A program made the translations under genes and the position numbers. Below, in pieces: positions 1 through 8,208 of a stretch of DNA of 33,450 bases. This DNA is from JAVZOV01 sp049976445 (GTDB lineage Archaea > Thermoproteota > Thermoprotei > Gearchaeales > WAQG01). Every line of letters begins with the position of its first letter. The first letter of the stretch is position 1. The notes below the pieces were generated by a model. It made no database searches. It had not been told where the DNA came from and saw nothing but the letters and a program-made list of their open reading frames with translations. The stretch is taken from assembly GCA_049976445.1 (NCBI GenBank), contig JBMFIF010000012.1, positions 1 to 33,450 on the forward strand, given 5' to 3'.

Positions 1-97
1 ATTCTTGTTAACCCCTCCCATGGGAAGTCTCCCCAACAAAATATTTTGTGAATATTACCCTAATATACTATAGGATACAGAGTTTATAAACGTTCAT

Positions 98-118
98 CCC
101 CGCCTTAAAAAGGCGAGG
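98..118 (-). repeat. GC-rich hairpin, IS200/IS605-end-like relic
   Basis: CGCCTT (101-106) pairs with AAGGCG (110-115) around a 3-nt loop, extended by two more G-C pairs across one mismatch. Read on the minus strand it gives GAAAGCCTCGCC, loop, GGCGGGGATGA, close to the other hairpins listed at 14777, 22285 and 26380. The link to IS200/IS605 right ends comes from the recalled look of archaeal tnpB 3' ends, not from an alignment. Confidence 0.45.
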
Positions 119-142
119 CTTTCTAGTTGTAATACCTTTGTG

Positions 143-154
143 AAAAGATATATA
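143..154 (+). promoter_or_regulatory. TATA-like promoter of the ribosomal superoperon
   Basis: AAAAGATATATA lies about 40 nt upstream of the L3 start. A start site some 25 nt downstream would leave a short leader carrying the GAGGGG ribosome-binding site. It would drive the first block of ribosomal genes. Confidence 0.5.
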
Positions 155-191
155 GAAGCCTTTCTTTTTTTCTCTGTTGAGGGGTTGAGTT

Positions 192-1193
192 GTGGGTCGA
201 AGAATTCATGAACCACGGAGGGGGTCACACGGATTTTATCCTAGAGTTAGGGCTAGTTCTCTTATACCTAGAATTAGAACGTGGCCTGAAGTAATTGGAC
301 CCCCCCGTTTATTAGGTTTTCCGGTTTATAAAGTTGGTATGGGTTATGTTATTAAAACTGAAACTTATCAGATGAGTCCTTATCATGGTAGAGATGTTGC
401 TAAACCTGTCACGTTTCTTGAAGCACCACCAATATTTATCGCCGGAATTCGCGTATATGAAGAAAATAACGGAGCACTTAAATCATTAACAGAAATTTAC
501 GCAGAAAAACTTCCAGATAAACTGTTTAGATTAATCAGTAAAAGAAAGAGAACAACAAATATAGATGAAAAAATAAAAGAATTGTATGAAAATATTAGCA
601 AGATTAAAGAGATCCGAGTAATAGCAGTTACACAACCATACAAGACAACAATCGGTAAAAAAACACCTGAATTATTAGAGATTGGGGTAAACGGAGGGAA
701 TAGCGTAAAGGAGCAATTAGATTTTGTAAAGAACCTTTTAGGAAAGGAAATTAATATAAAGGATGTGTTTAGTGATGGGCAATTGGTGGATGTTATTGGT
801 GTTACGAAAGGTAAAGGATTCCAAGGTGTCATAAAAAGATTTGGAGTAAAAGAATTGATCAAATGGCATAAACATCGTAAAGGTTCTAGAAAAGTAGGAG
901 CGATAAGTCCTCAACATCCTTCCATGATGCGCACAATACCCAGACCTGGTCAGATGGGATTTCATAGAAGAACAGAATATAACAAGCGGATCATAGAAAT
1001 AGGTAATGATCCATCAAAGATTAATCCATCGTCAGGATTCAAACATTACGGTATCATAAAAAACAACTACGTAATAATTGAAGGTAGCACACCTGGACCC
1101 GCAAAACGCATACTTATGTTAAGATATCCAGTAAGAGCAAAACCAAGCTTACTACAAATTCCACAAAAAGTAGTCCAGATCGTTGGAGGATGA
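192..1193 (+). CDS. rpl3: Large subunit ribosomal protein uL3 (L3)
   Basis: Early-assembly 23S rRNA binding protein whose central extension reaches towards the peptidyl-transferase centre. The 333-aa length fits archaeal L3. The N-terminus (MGRRIHEPRRGSHGFYPR) is the typical basic archaeal one, and the internal GKGFQGVIKRFG and C-terminal GPAKRILMLR segments are family hallmarks. The start is a GTG preceded by GAGGGGTTGA. It is the first gene of the superoperon; L4 follows after 5 nt. Confidence 0.96.
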   Translation: MGRRIHEPRRGSHGFYPRVRASSLIPRIRTWPEVIGPPRLLGFPVYKVGMGYVIKTETYQMSPYHGRDVAKPVTFLEAPPIFIAGIRVYEENNGALKSLTEIYAEKLPDKLFRLISKRKRTTNIDEKIKELYENISKIKEIRVIAVTQPYKTTIGKKTPELLEIGVNGGNSVKEQLDFVKNLLGKEINIKDVFSDGQLVDVIGVTKGKGFQGVIKRFGVKELIKWHKHRKGSRKVGAISPQHPSMMRTIPRPGQMGFHRRTEYNKRIIEIGNDPSKINPSSGFKHYGIIKNNYVIIEGSTPGPAKRILMLRYPVRAKPSLLQIPQKVVQIVGG

Positions 1194-1198
1194 AATAA

Positions 1199-2020
1199 AT
1201 GCCGATATCAAAAGTGAAAGTTTTGTCATTAAAAGGAGAAATAATTGAGGAGCTTAAAGCAATACCAGAAGTCTTTACAGTACCCTACAGGCCAGACTTA
1301 ATAAAAAGAGCTTTTCTCTCAGCATTAACAGCTTCCAGACAAGCTCAAGGAAGGGACCCGATGGCTGGAAAAAGAACAACCGCTGAAAGTTGGGGTGTTG
1401 GATATGGTATAGCCAGAGTTCCAAGAGTCAAAGGCAGTGGATACCCTGAAGCAAATGCAGGGGCTTTTGCACCAATGACTGTTGGAGGATATAAGGTAAA
1501 AATCCCAAAAGTTGAAAAAGTGATCAGAGAACGGATCAATAAAAAAGAAAGACGTTTGGCGATAGCTTCAGCCATTGCTGCCACAGCGGAACTTAAAATC
1601 GTAGAATCAAGAGGCCATATAATACCAAGAAACATAGAACTACCAATAGTAATAGATGATAGTATAGAGAATATTAATAAAACATCTGAATTAGTTAGTG
1701 TCCTTAAGACACTTGGCTTGTATGATGATGTAAATAGAGCTAAAGATGGAATTAAAATTAGAGCTGGCAAAGGTAAAATGAGAGGAAGACGATACAAAGA
1801 GAGAAAAAGTCTCTTAATAATCGTGAATAAAAGTGAGACTATCATGAAGGCTGCACGAAATTTACCTGGTGTTGATGTGGTGAATGTTAGAAGATTAAGC
1901 ATACTTGATTTAGCTCCCGGTGGTAGAGCTGGTCGTCTTACAATTTGGAGTAAATCTGCATTTAATGAACTCATGAACTTCAAACTACAGCATGCTTATG
2001 TTAAATTGGAGGTGTCATAA
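1199..2020 (+). CDS. rpl4: Large subunit ribosomal protein uL4 (L4)
   Basis: Archaeal-type L4 (273 aa), whose long loop lines the nascent-chain exit tunnel. The loop is seen around residues 48-85 (RQAQGRDPMAGKRTTAES, then GSGYPEANAGAFAP). The C-terminal LDLAPGGRAGRLTIW segment is typical of the archaeal and eukaryotic version. The stop codon directly abuts the L23 start, which suggests translational coupling. In bacteria L4 can regulate its operon; nothing here shows this. Confidence 0.96.
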   Translation: MPISKVKVLSLKGEIIEELKAIPEVFTVPYRPDLIKRAFLSALTASRQAQGRDPMAGKRTTAESWGVGYGIARVPRVKGSGYPEANAGAFAPMTVGGYKVKIPKVEKVIRERINKKERRLAIASAIAATAELKIVESRGHIIPRNIELPIVIDDSIENINKTSELVSVLKTLGLYDDVNRAKDGIKIRAGKGKMRGRRYKERKSLLIIVNKSETIMKAARNLPGVDVVNVRRLSILDLAPGGRAGRLTIWSKSAFNELMNFKLQHAYVKLEVS

Positions 2021-2272
2021 ATGGGAGTAATACTTTATCCAGTACTCACCGAGGCTGCAATAGCTAAGCTTAAAAAAGAAAACAGGTTTACATTTGTGGT
2101 AGATCTAAAAGCAAACAAGACACAAATAAAAGAGGAGGTTGAAAAACTATACGGTGTAAAAGTTGAAAGTGTAAAAACATTGATAACACCACGAGGGATC
2201 AAAAAAGCTTACGTAAGATTATCAAAAGAATACTCAGCTATGGAATTAGCTACGAAATTAGGTCTCCTATAG
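2021..2272 (+). CDS. rpl23: Large subunit ribosomal protein uL23 (L23)
   Basis: A small (83 aa) protein at the exit of the peptide tunnel, the docking site for SRP and the Sec translocon. It shows the archaeal pattern LTEAAIAKLKKENRFTF, then VKTLITPRGIKKAYVRL, and ends in the short form lacking the eukaryotic N-terminal extension. It begins immediately after the L4 stop with no gap. Confidence 0.95.
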   Translation: MGVILYPVLTEAAIAKLKKENRFTFVVDLKANKTQIKEEVEKLYGVKVESVKTLITPRGIKKAYVRLSKEYSAMELATKLGLL

Positions 2273-2282
2273 GGTGATAAAA

Positions 2283-3008
2283 ATGGGTAAACGTCTTCTT
2301 TTACAAAGAAGAGGTCGTGGGTCTTCACAATGGCGTGCACCTGATTGGAGAAAAATTGCACCAGCACGCTATCCTCAGGACCTAATTAATTTAATAAACA
2401 ATGGTAAGACTATCACAGCAACTGTTAAAAACTTAATTCCTGAAAGCGGACGAAGTGTACCTTTAGCAGAAATTGTTTACAACGATGAAATCTTCTATAT
2501 ACCTAGCGTTGAAGGATTGTCGAAAGGACAAACAATAATGATAGGCGCAGAAGCGTCAACATCAGTAGGTAATATAGTACCACTAGGCTCTATTAAGGAA
2601 GGCACAATAATAAGCAATGTTGAACGAAGACCAGGTGATGGAGGTGCAATAGCTAGATCAGCAGGTGCGTATGCGGTCTTGCTTTCACAAACAGAAAAGG
2701 GAGCAATAATACAATTCCCATCTGGAAAAACTATGGAATTAAATAAAAACTGTTTAGCAACGATTGGTGTAATAGCAGGTGGTGGTAAAACTGAAAAACC
2801 AAAATTAAAAGCAGGTATAAACTATAAAATAATGAGAGCTAATAAGAGAAAATGGCCGAGAGTAAGAGGAAAGGCAATGTATGCAGCTTCACATCCACAT
2901 GGTGGCGGGTCACATCCAACAGGTGGCAGGCCAGTAAAAAGAACTGCACCACCAGGCCAGAAAGTTGGATTTTATGGGTCTAAAAGAACTGGACGAAGAA
3001 AAAGGTAG
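2283..3008 (+). CDS. rpl2: Large subunit ribosomal protein uL2 (L2)
   Basis: Binds 23S rRNA near the peptidyl-transferase centre and the subunit bridge. The protein is 241 aa. The C-terminal AASHPHGGGSHPTGG loop contains the histidine-rich motif thought to approach the active site. The N-terminus MGKRLLLQRRGRGSSQWRAP is archaeal. The longest frame begins at a GTG inside the Shine-Dalgarno GGTGA, so the ATG at 2283 is taken as the start. Confidence 0.96.
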   Translation: MGKRLLLQRRGRGSSQWRAPDWRKIAPARYPQDLINLINNGKTITATVKNLIPESGRSVPLAEIVYNDEIFYIPSVEGLSKGQTIMIGAEASTSVGNIVPLGSIKEGTIISNVERRPGDGGAIARSAGAYAVLLSQTEKGAIIQFPSGKTMELNKNCLATIGVIAGGGKTEKPKLKAGINYKIMRANKRKWPRVRGKAMYAASHPHGGGSHPTGGRPVKRTAPPGQKVGFYGSKRTGRRKR

Positions 3009-3070
3009 AGGTGATTTAAAATTCTCCCAAAAACTTTTATTCACCAATTACATATTAAGGAGTGAATAGC

Positions 3071-3466
3071 ATGCCTAAAGAATTTATGTATAGAGGATAC
3101 ACTATAGAACAGCTCCGTAACATGACGATGGATGAGCTAGTTCAGATTTTCCCAGCCAGGATTAGAAGAAGCTTAAAACGAAATCTTTTGGCCAGAGATG
3201 CTGTATTATTAGAAAAAATTAGGAAAATGATAAGAAGTAACTCAAAAAAACCTATAAAAACACACTTTAGGGAAATGATCATATTACCAGAGATGGTCGG
3301 ATTAACTATTCATGTGCATAATGGTAAAGAATTTGTGCCTGTAGAAATTAAACCTGAGATGATAGGTCACCGATTAGGAGAATTTGTCCACACATGTAAG
3401 AAAGTAACACACGGAGAACCAGGTTTAAGGGCTACACGATCATCCATGTATGTACCACTCAAATAG
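3071..3466 (+). CDS. rps19: Small subunit ribosomal protein uS19 (S19)
   Basis: Head protein of the 30S subunit that forms a complex with S13 and contacts the A-site tRNA region. At 131 aa it is of archaeal length. Conserved segments are LARDAVLLEKIRKM, IILPEMVGLTIHVHNGKEF and the C-terminal GEFVHTCKKVTHGEPG. The ATG at 3071 follows an AGGAGTGA ribosome site. The 62-nt gap after L2 is one of the few in the cluster and could hold a weak internal promoter. Confidence 0.95.
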   Translation: MPKEFMYRGYTIEQLRNMTMDELVQIFPARIRRSLKRNLLARDAVLLEKIRKMIRSNSKKPIKTHFREMIILPEMVGLTIHVHNGKEFVPVEIKPEMIGHRLGEFVHTCKKVTHGEPGLRATRSSMYVPLK

Positions 3467-3475
3467 GTGTTCATT

Positions 3476-3940
3476 ATGCCATCGTGGGGATATTCAGTAA
3501 CAAAACTGGATCCAGAAAGAAGCGCAATAGCTAGTGGTAGAGATATGCCAATCTCATTTAAAGATGCAGTTGAAATATGTAAAAGCATTAAAGGACTTGA
3601 CATAGAGAGTGCCAAAAAGTTTCTTGAAGATGTAATAGCGATGAAAAGAATGGTACCAATAAAACGTTACAAGAAGAAACTTCCACACCACTCTCTACAA
3701 GGGTGGTATACAGGACGTTATCCTGTGAAGGCATCAAAGTATATTCTAGATGTAGTAAAACAACTTGAAGCAAACGCTGAATATAAGGGTTTAGATACTT
3801 CGAGATTAAAAATCATTCATGCTGCAGCACAAAAAGGTATGGTAATAAAGAAATATATTCAAAGAGCTTATGGACGCTCAACACCATATTTCAGACAAAC
3901 AGTACATGTAGAACTAGCAGCTGTTGAGGTGATAAGATAA
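3476..3940 (+). CDS. rpl22: Large subunit ribosomal protein uL22 (L22)
   Basis: L22 spans the 50S subunit and its beta-hairpin narrows the exit tunnel. The protein is 154 aa; the N-terminal WGYSVTKLDPERSAIASG and the C-terminal HAAAQKGMVIKKYIQRAYGRSTPYF region (read in two parts) identify the archaeal form. The ATG at 3476 sits 5 nt after the GGTG of the Shine-Dalgarno, itself overlapping the S19 stop. The S3 start follows 1 nt after its stop. Confidence 0.95.
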   Translation: MPSWGYSVTKLDPERSAIASGRDMPISFKDAVEICKSIKGLDIESAKKFLEDVIAMKRMVPIKRYKKKLPHHSLQGWYTGRYPVKASKYILDVVKQLEANAEYKGLDTSRLKIIHAAAQKGMVIKKYIQRAYGRSTPYFRQTVHVELAAVEVIR

Positions 3941-3941
3941 C

Positions 3942-4610
3942 ATGGCATCAGCAAAAGGTACTACAATAAAAAAGCAATTCCTTTTAGAAGTAACAAAGCG
4001 TATGGAAGTTATTCAGTATTTAAAATCCACACTAAAGCGAGCAAGGATTGGAAACATAGAAATCCAGAGCACTCCATTAGGATCTATGATAATTATAGAA
4101 GCTGAACGACTAGCATTAATAATAGGGAGACATGGTTTAAAAATAAAAGAAATCGCAAAAACTCTAGAAGAAAAATTCGGCTTACTAAATCCCCAAATAA
4201 GTGTTAGCGAAATCCAGAATCCAGCATTAAATCCAGTACTCATAGCAGAACACATAGCATCAGCATTAGAACGAGGTATACATTTCAGACGCGCTGCAAA
4301 TATAGCATTAAGACAAATAATGGATGCAGGAGCTAGAGGAGCAGAAATAATTATAACAGGAAAATTAGTTAGTGAAAGATCACGACGTGAAAAATTCAGA
4401 GCAGGAGTATTATTAAAAGCCGGACAATATTCCATGGAACAAGTAAAAACAGCGGTTACATCAGTATTACTCAAACCAGGAATCGTTGGAATACAAGTAA
4501 ACATATTACCCCCAGTTGAATTGCCTGAGGACACATTACGTAAGTTTGAAATTACAGAAGAGAAGGTGGTAAATAGTGAAAGCTCAGGAGATCAGAAAGT
4601 TCAGCAATGA
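3942..4610 (+). CDS. rps3: Small subunit ribosomal protein uS3 (S3)
   Basis: S3 lies at the mRNA entry tunnel of the 30S subunit. An N-terminal KH-type domain is seen (IIIEAERLALIIGRHGLKI, residues about 49-67, with the GRHG form of the GxxG loop). The C-terminal domain follows (LRQIMDAGARGAEIIITGKL). Length is 222 aa with an acidic, low-complexity tail. Its last 35 nt overlap the L29 gene in another frame. Confidence 0.95.
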   Translation: MASAKGTTIKKQFLLEVTKRMEVIQYLKSTLKRARIGNIEIQSTPLGSMIIIEAERLALIIGRHGLKIKEIAKTLEEKFGLLNPQISVSEIQNPALNPVLIAEHIASALERGIHFRRAANIALRQIMDAGARGAEIIITGKLVSERSRREKFRAGVLLKAGQYSMEQVKTAVTSVLLKPGIVGIQVNILPPVELPEDTLRKFEITEEKVVNSESSGDQKVQQ

Positions 4611-4854
4611 AGAATTAAACAAAAGACTTAACGAAATATCCGCAGAACTAGTAAAACTTAGAGGACTATATGCAGCAGGAAGGCCACCAAAAAATGTAAT
4701 GTATCTAAGAAACTTGAGAAAAGATTATGCAAGAATTTTAACAATATTGCGAGAACGCCAGCTCGGAATAACTAAAATAGAAAAAATCAAGAAAAAACCG
4801 AAAAATAGTACAGATGAAGAAAAAAGAACTAATAACGAGGTGAATAAAAATTGA
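4576..4854 (+). CDS. rpl29: Large subunit ribosomal protein uL29 (L29)
   Basis: A two-helix protein near the tunnel exit. Core residues 1-65 (MKAQEIRKFSNEELNKRLNE ... ARILTILRER) match the family. A Lys/Asn-rich tail of about 25 residues makes it longer (92 aa) than the usual 65-75. The GTG start has a GGTGGT ribosome site 6 nt upstream, inside the S3 gene. Many archaea place a SUI1 (eIF1) gene after L29; here Rpp29 follows directly. Confidence 0.92.
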   Translation: MKAQEIRKFSNEELNKRLNEISAELVKLRGLYAAGRPPKNVMYLRNLRKDYARILTILRERQLGITKIEKIKKKPKNSTDEEKRTNNEVNKN

Positions 4855-5114
4855 AAATCAAACCGAAAAATATCATCGCTCATGAATTGATAGGACTTAA
4901 AGTTAAAATTTATGATACACATAATAAATATTTAGGTTCAGGGACAGTTATTGATGAAACACGAAACCTTATAAGAGTTATGGTTAATAATTCAATAAAG
5001 AATTTTTTGAAAAATTCTTGTTATTTTCATTTTATTCTTCCTGATAAAAAAACCGTTAAAATTAACGGTCAAGATCTTATTGGCAGACCGGAGGAAAGAT
5101 TAAAATGGTTGTAA
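4851..5114 (+). CDS. rnp1: RNase P protein component 1 (Rpp29/Pop4)
   Basis: Protein subunit of archaeal RNase P, which trims the 5' leader of pre-tRNAs. The 87-aa sequence shows the Sm-like beta-barrel pattern of the family: HELIGLKVKIYDTHNKYLGS, GTVIDETRNLIRV, a DKKTVKINGQDLIGRPEERLK end. The start is a TTG 8 nt after GAGGTGA, and it overlaps the L29 stop by 4 nt. The position between L29 and S17 is the standard archaeal one. Confidence 0.92.
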   Translation: MKIKPKNIIAHELIGLKVKIYDTHNKYLGSGTVIDETRNLIRVMVNNSIKNFLKNSCYFHFILPDKKTVKINGQDLIGRPEERLKWL

Positions 5115-5443
5115 GGCCAGGAAAAAAGATCTTTGGAATAGAACCTCCTCCTAACACATGTAATGACCCCAATTGTCCATATCACGGATCAATAAAGGTC
5201 AGAGGATTAATAGCTGAAGGTATCGTAATAAAAACACGAACACAAAAGATGGTAGTTGTCGAACGAGAAGTAATAAATTATGTACCCAAATACATGCGTT
5301 ATATAAAATCAAGAAGTAGAATACATGCGCATGTTCCAGAATGCATGAATGTAAAGGAGGGTGATAAAGTTATCATAGGAGAAACTAGACCAATAGCTAA
5401 AACCGTTTCCTTTGTAATCTTAAAAAACCTTTCAGCGAGATGA
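5105..5443 (+). CDS. rps17: Small subunit ribosomal protein uS17 (S17)
   Basis: OB-fold protein binding the 5' domain of 16S rRNA. At 112 aa it has the archaeal N-terminal extension with CNDPNCPYHGSIKVRG and the conserved GIVIKTRTQKMVVVERE and SRIHAHVPECMNVKEGDKV segments. The cysteines in the N-terminal part are typical of archaeal and eukaryotic S17/S11. It starts inside the last 10 nt of rnp1. Confidence 0.95.
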   Translation: MVVRPGKKIFGIEPPPNTCNDPNCPYHGSIKVRGLIAEGIVIKTRTQKMVVVEREVINYVPKYMRYIKSRSRIHAHVPECMNVKEGDKVIIGETRPIAKTVSFVILKNLSAR

Positions 5444-5506
5444 TAAATATGTACACAATTTTATATTCTCGTTTTATTTCTCATGTTCAGCATATAGGTG
5501 AACTAA

Positions 5507-5935
5507 ATGGCTAAGAGAGGCGCAAAAGGTCCAACAGGAATCACATACAAGCCTAATGTAACCAGAGGATTACCTGTAGGTGCTACTGTTAATATAGCAG
5601 ATAATAGTGGAGTGTACTTAGGATTAATCATATCGGTTAAAGGCATGAAAACTCGACTGAGACGATTGCCAGCAGCAGCTGTAGGTGATATAGTAAAAAT
5701 TGCAGCAAAGAAGACTAAGCCTGGATTAAAAGGACAAATCTTTGATGCAGTAATAATAAGACAGCGAAAATCTTACAGAAGGCCGGATGGCACATGGATA
5801 CAATTCGAAGATAATGCGGCAGTGATAGTAACACCAGAAGGTGATGTAAAAGGCACTGAAATCAGAGGACCTGTAGCACGTGAGGCTGCCGAAAGATGGC
5901 CTAAAATTGCTGGTCTAGCAACAATGATTATATGA
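5507..5935 (+). CDS. rpl14: Large subunit ribosomal protein uL14 (L14)
   Basis: L14 is at the subunit interface and forms intersubunit bridges. This 142-aa form has the family core VGATVNIADNSGVYLGLI, DIVKIAAKKTKPGLKGQIFD (shown up to 20 residues) and the C-terminal GPVAREAAERWPKIAGLA. The 63-nt gap before it contains TTTTATATT at about 5459-5467 and a GGTGAA ribosome site, so an internal promoter is possible. Confidence 0.96.
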   Translation: MAKRGAKGPTGITYKPNVTRGLPVGATVNIADNSGVYLGLIISVKGMKTRLRRLPAAAVGDIVKIAAKKTKPGLKGQIFDAVIIRQRKSYRRPDGTWIQFEDNAAVIVTPEGDVKGTEIRGPVAREAAERWPKIAGLATMII

Positions 5936-5945
5936 GGTGTATGAT

Positions 5946-6341
5946 ATGCAAAGCGCAAAACCTAGAAAACAGCGGAAATCAATCTTCTTGGCTCCTTTAC
6001 ATAAAAGAAATAAATTGCTTCATGCACATTTAAGTAAGGAATTGCGCAATAAGTACCATATAAGAAGCATTAGGGTTAGAACAGGTGATAGTGTGATCGT
6101 AATAAGAGGAGATTCAAAAGGTCATGAAGGAAAAGTTGCTCGTGTAGATGCCGAACGTGGATTTATATACATAGAGGGATTAACCATGAAAGATTCAAGA
6201 GGTAGAACTATACTAAAGCCTATTCATGCATCAAAAGTAATAGTCACAAAACTGGATTTAAGTGATGAAAGAAGGAGAACTAAATTAGAAGCTTTGTCAA
6301 AAACAACGATTAGTAGTGTTCAGGCTGGTGAGCAATCATGA
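5946..6341 (+). CDS. rpl24: Large subunit ribosomal protein uL24 (L24)
   Basis: Early 50S assembly initiator with a KOW motif (GDSVIVIRGDSKGHEGKVAR, residues about 51-70). It has the archaeal N-terminal extension (KPRKQRKSIFLAPLHKRNKL). Length 131 aa from the ATG at 5946, which has GGTG 6 nt upstream; the longer GTG start lies inside that ribosome site. Its stop overlaps the S4e start (ATGA). Confidence 0.94.
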   Translation: MQSAKPRKQRKSIFLAPLHKRNKLLHAHLSKELRNKYHIRSIRVRTGDSVIVIRGDSKGHEGKVARVDAERGFIYIEGLTMKDSRGRTILKPIHASKVIVTKLDLSDERRRTKLEALSKTTISSVQAGEQS

Positions 6342-7093
6342 CAGGTCATTTAAAACGTGAAGCAGCACCATTTTACTGGCCAATATTAAGAAAAGAATAT
6401 ACATGGACTATAAGACCATTGCCAGGTCCTCATCCACTCAAATTCTCAATACCGCTTTTATTAATAGTACGTGATATGCTCAAATATGCTGAAACTTACA
6501 AAGAAGCAAAAAAGATTATAAAACGAGGATTTATCAAAATTGATGGTAAAGTAAGACGCGATGAATCGTTTCCTGTTGGATTAATGGATATAGTAGAACT
6601 CATACCCACAGGTGAAACATATAGGTTATTACCTTATTCACGATACCCATTGACACTTGTGAAAATACCTGATACTGAAAAAGATATAAAAATAGGCAAA
6701 GTCATTAACAAACAACGCATAAAATATGGAAAGATCCAGGTTACATTACACGATGGAAGAAATATTCTTCTTGACCCATCCAGCACTGATATTCCTAATA
6801 CTTATGACTCTTTAGTGGTTAAATTATCCACTAACGAAATAGTTCAGCGTATACCATTAATACCTGGCTCTTATGGATTAGCTTATGCTGGTAGATCAGT
6901 ATCAAAACATGGTAAAATTATAGAGGTCAGACATTTAATGCCCAAATATCGTTCAATATCCGTTCTTGATATAGGCGATGGTAAATCTCTCTCTGTTGGT
7001 ATTAAGAATCTAATTCTTATTGGTATCAATTCGCCTCTTATAAAATTACCGGGAGGTGATTCAGATGTCATCACAGGTAAATCCCATGAATAA
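6338..7093 (+). CDS. rps4e: Small subunit ribosomal protein eS4 (S4e)
   Basis: S4e is specific to archaea and eukaryotes. The 251-aa chain shows the N-terminal HLKREAAPFYWPI, an S4-like RNA-binding part (YKEAKKIIKRGFIKIDGKVR), and a KOW-like C-terminal part (GRSVSKHGKIIEVRHL). Order relative to L24 and L5 is the normal archaeal spc order. The last 29 nt overlap the L5 gene. Confidence 0.94.
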   Translation: MTGHLKREAAPFYWPILRKEYTWTIRPLPGPHPLKFSIPLLLIVRDMLKYAETYKEAKKIIKRGFIKIDGKVRRDESFPVGLMDIVELIPTGETYRLLPYSRYPLTLVKIPDTEKDIKIGKVINKQRIKYGKIQVTLHDGRNILLDPSSTDIPNTYDSLVVKLSTNEIVQRIPLIPGSYGLAYAGRSVSKHGKIIEVRHLMPKYRSISVLDIGDGKSLSVGIKNLILIGINSPLIKLPGGDSDVITGKSHE

Positions 7094-7583
7094 GGTTAGA
7101 CTAGGGGCAGTTACCGTAAATATAGCAGTTGGTGAATCGGGTGAAAGATTGTTAAAAGCAGCAAAAGTTTTAGAAGAATTAGTAGGTCAAAAGCCAGCAC
7201 TAAGATCTGCAAAGAAAACAATAAAAGGCTTTGGTATAAAAAAAGGCGAACCAATCGCATGCATAGTAACATTAAGAGGACAACGTGCCAGAGAGTTCCT
7301 TGATAAAGCACTCAATGCAATAAACAGGAAAATACCATTCTCTAGCTTTTCAAAAACGGGAGTTTTTTCATTTGGTATTAAAGAACATATAGAAATACCA
7401 GGCGCAAAATATAATCCTGCATTAGGGATTTTTGGAATGGACATTTGTGTTACTCTTGAAAAACCAGGCTACAGGGTCAGTAGAAGAAAGCGTGCTACAT
7501 CAAAAATTGGTAAAAAACAGCGCGTAACACCTGAGGAGGCCGCATCATTCATGAAAGAAAACTTTTCTGTTGAGGTTATTTAA
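7065..7583 (+). CDS. rpl5: Large subunit ribosomal protein uL5 (L5)
   Basis: Binds 5S rRNA and contacts P-site tRNA. 172 aa. The family pattern is clear: NIAVGESGERLLKAAKVLEE, GQKPALRSAKKTIKGFGIKK, IPGAKYNPALGIFGMDI, and a basic RVSRRKRATSKIGKKQRV loop. The chosen ATG (7065) lies 6 nt after GGGAGGTGAT; a second ATG at 7089 is also possible and would remove eight residues. Confidence 0.94.
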   Translation: MSSQVNPMNKVRLGAVTVNIAVGESGERLLKAAKVLEELVGQKPALRSAKKTIKGFGIKKGEPIACIVTLRGQRAREFLDKALNAINRKIPFSSFSKTGVFSFGIKEHIEIPGAKYNPALGIFGMDICVTLEKPGYRVSRRKRATSKIGKKQRVTPEEAASFMKENFSVEVI

Positions 7584-7593
7584 GGTGATCACA

Positions 7594-7758
7594 ATGGGTA
7601 AATATCGTCCTCCTAAGGTTAGAAAATTCGGAAAAGGTTCACGACAATGTAAGATCTGCGGCACCCACGAAGCAGTAATACAGAAATACGGACTAATGAT
7701 CTGCAGACGTTGTTTTAGGGAAGTAGCCCCACTCATGGGCTTCAAAAAATATGAGTAA
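7594..7758 (+). CDS. rps14: Small subunit ribosomal protein uS14 (S14)
   Basis: Short zinc-binding S14 of the 30S head, 54 aa. Two CxxC pairs (CKIC at residues 20-23 and CRRC at 35-38) bind zinc. The GKYRPPKVRKFGKGSRQC beginning is archaeal. The ATG at 7594 follows GGTGATCACA, a good ribosome site; it starts 10 nt after the L5 stop. Confidence 0.95.
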   Translation: MGKYRPPKVRKFGKGSRQCKICGTHEAVIQKYGLMICRRCFREVAPLMGFKKYE

Positions 7759-7762
7759 CTAA

Positions 7763-7774
7763 GCTTTATAAGTA
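7763..7774 (+). promoter_or_regulatory. Internal TATA-like element before S8
   Basis: GCTTTATAAGTA lies 42-53 nt upstream of the S8 start, in a 57-nt gap of an otherwise almost gapless cluster. The spacing suits an archaeal promoter giving a short leader with the GGTG ribosome site. Confidence 0.45.
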
Positions 7775-7815
7775 ACTATGTCCTCATATCAAAAGAATAA
7801 ATCTAGGTGTTAACA

Positions 7816-8208
7816 ATGGTGGTAAAAAATACATTGGCAAACGCCCTATCAATATTGTATAACAATGAGCTACGAGGTAATAGGGAATGTATAATATATC
7901 CTGCTTCAAAATTTGTTGCTAGGGTGCTTCAAGTTATGCAACGTAATGGATACATAGGAGTATTCGAACTTATAGATGATAATAGGGGTGGTAAGTTTAA
8001 AGTCCAATTGCTTGGCCGCATTAACAAATGCGGAATAGTTTCTCCTCGCATTTCAGTAAAATATGATGAAATTGAAAAATTTGAAGTTAATTACCTTCCA
8101 TCAAGAGATGTAGGTATCATGATCATATCAACACCACAGGGTGTTATGACGCATAGAGAAGCTAAAGAAAAAGGTATTGGTGGGGTGTTAGTAGCATATG
8201 TCTATTAG
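7816..8208 (+). CDS. rps8: Small subunit ribosomal protein uS8 (S8)
   Basis: Central-domain 16S rRNA binding protein, important for platform assembly. 130 aa, as in other archaea. Recognisable parts are NTLANALSILYNNELRGNRE, VLQVMQRNGYIGVFELIDD and the C-terminal STPQGVMTHREAKEKGIGG, which is highly conserved. ATG at 7816 with GGTG 6 nt before. Its end overlaps L6 by 11 nt. Confidence 0.95.
   Translation: MVVKNTLANALSILYNNELRGNRECIIYPASKFVARVLQVMQRNGYIGVFELIDDNRGGKFKVQLLGRINKCGIVSPRISVKYDEIEKFEVNYLPSRDVGIMIISTPQGVMTHREAKEKGIGGVLVAYVY

Larger units (their letters stand above)
1..191. other. Leader region upstream of the ribosomal cluster
   Basis: No gene is visible here. The stretch holds a TATA-like AGTTTATAAA at 81-90, a GC-rich hairpin at 98-118, a second TATA-like element at 143-154 and a purine-rich Shine-Dalgarno (GAGGGG) just before the L3 start. 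The hairpin resembles, on the minus strand, the decayed transposon-end hairpins found elsewhere in the window. It could also be a terminator of an upstream gene or an operon leader structure; the sequence does not decide. Confidence 0.6.

Noticed and set aside
497..862. Long antisense frames opposite ribosomal genes (e.g. 497-862, 1345-1983, 4013-4534, 10601-11167)
   Set aside because: They are shadows of strongly conserved plus-strand genes, with low-complexity hydrophobic translations and no ribosome sites.
4851..5114. Absence of SUI1/eIF1 between L29 and Rpp29 as unusual
   Set aside because: Its position varies among archaea, so absence in this window says nothing about absence from the genome.
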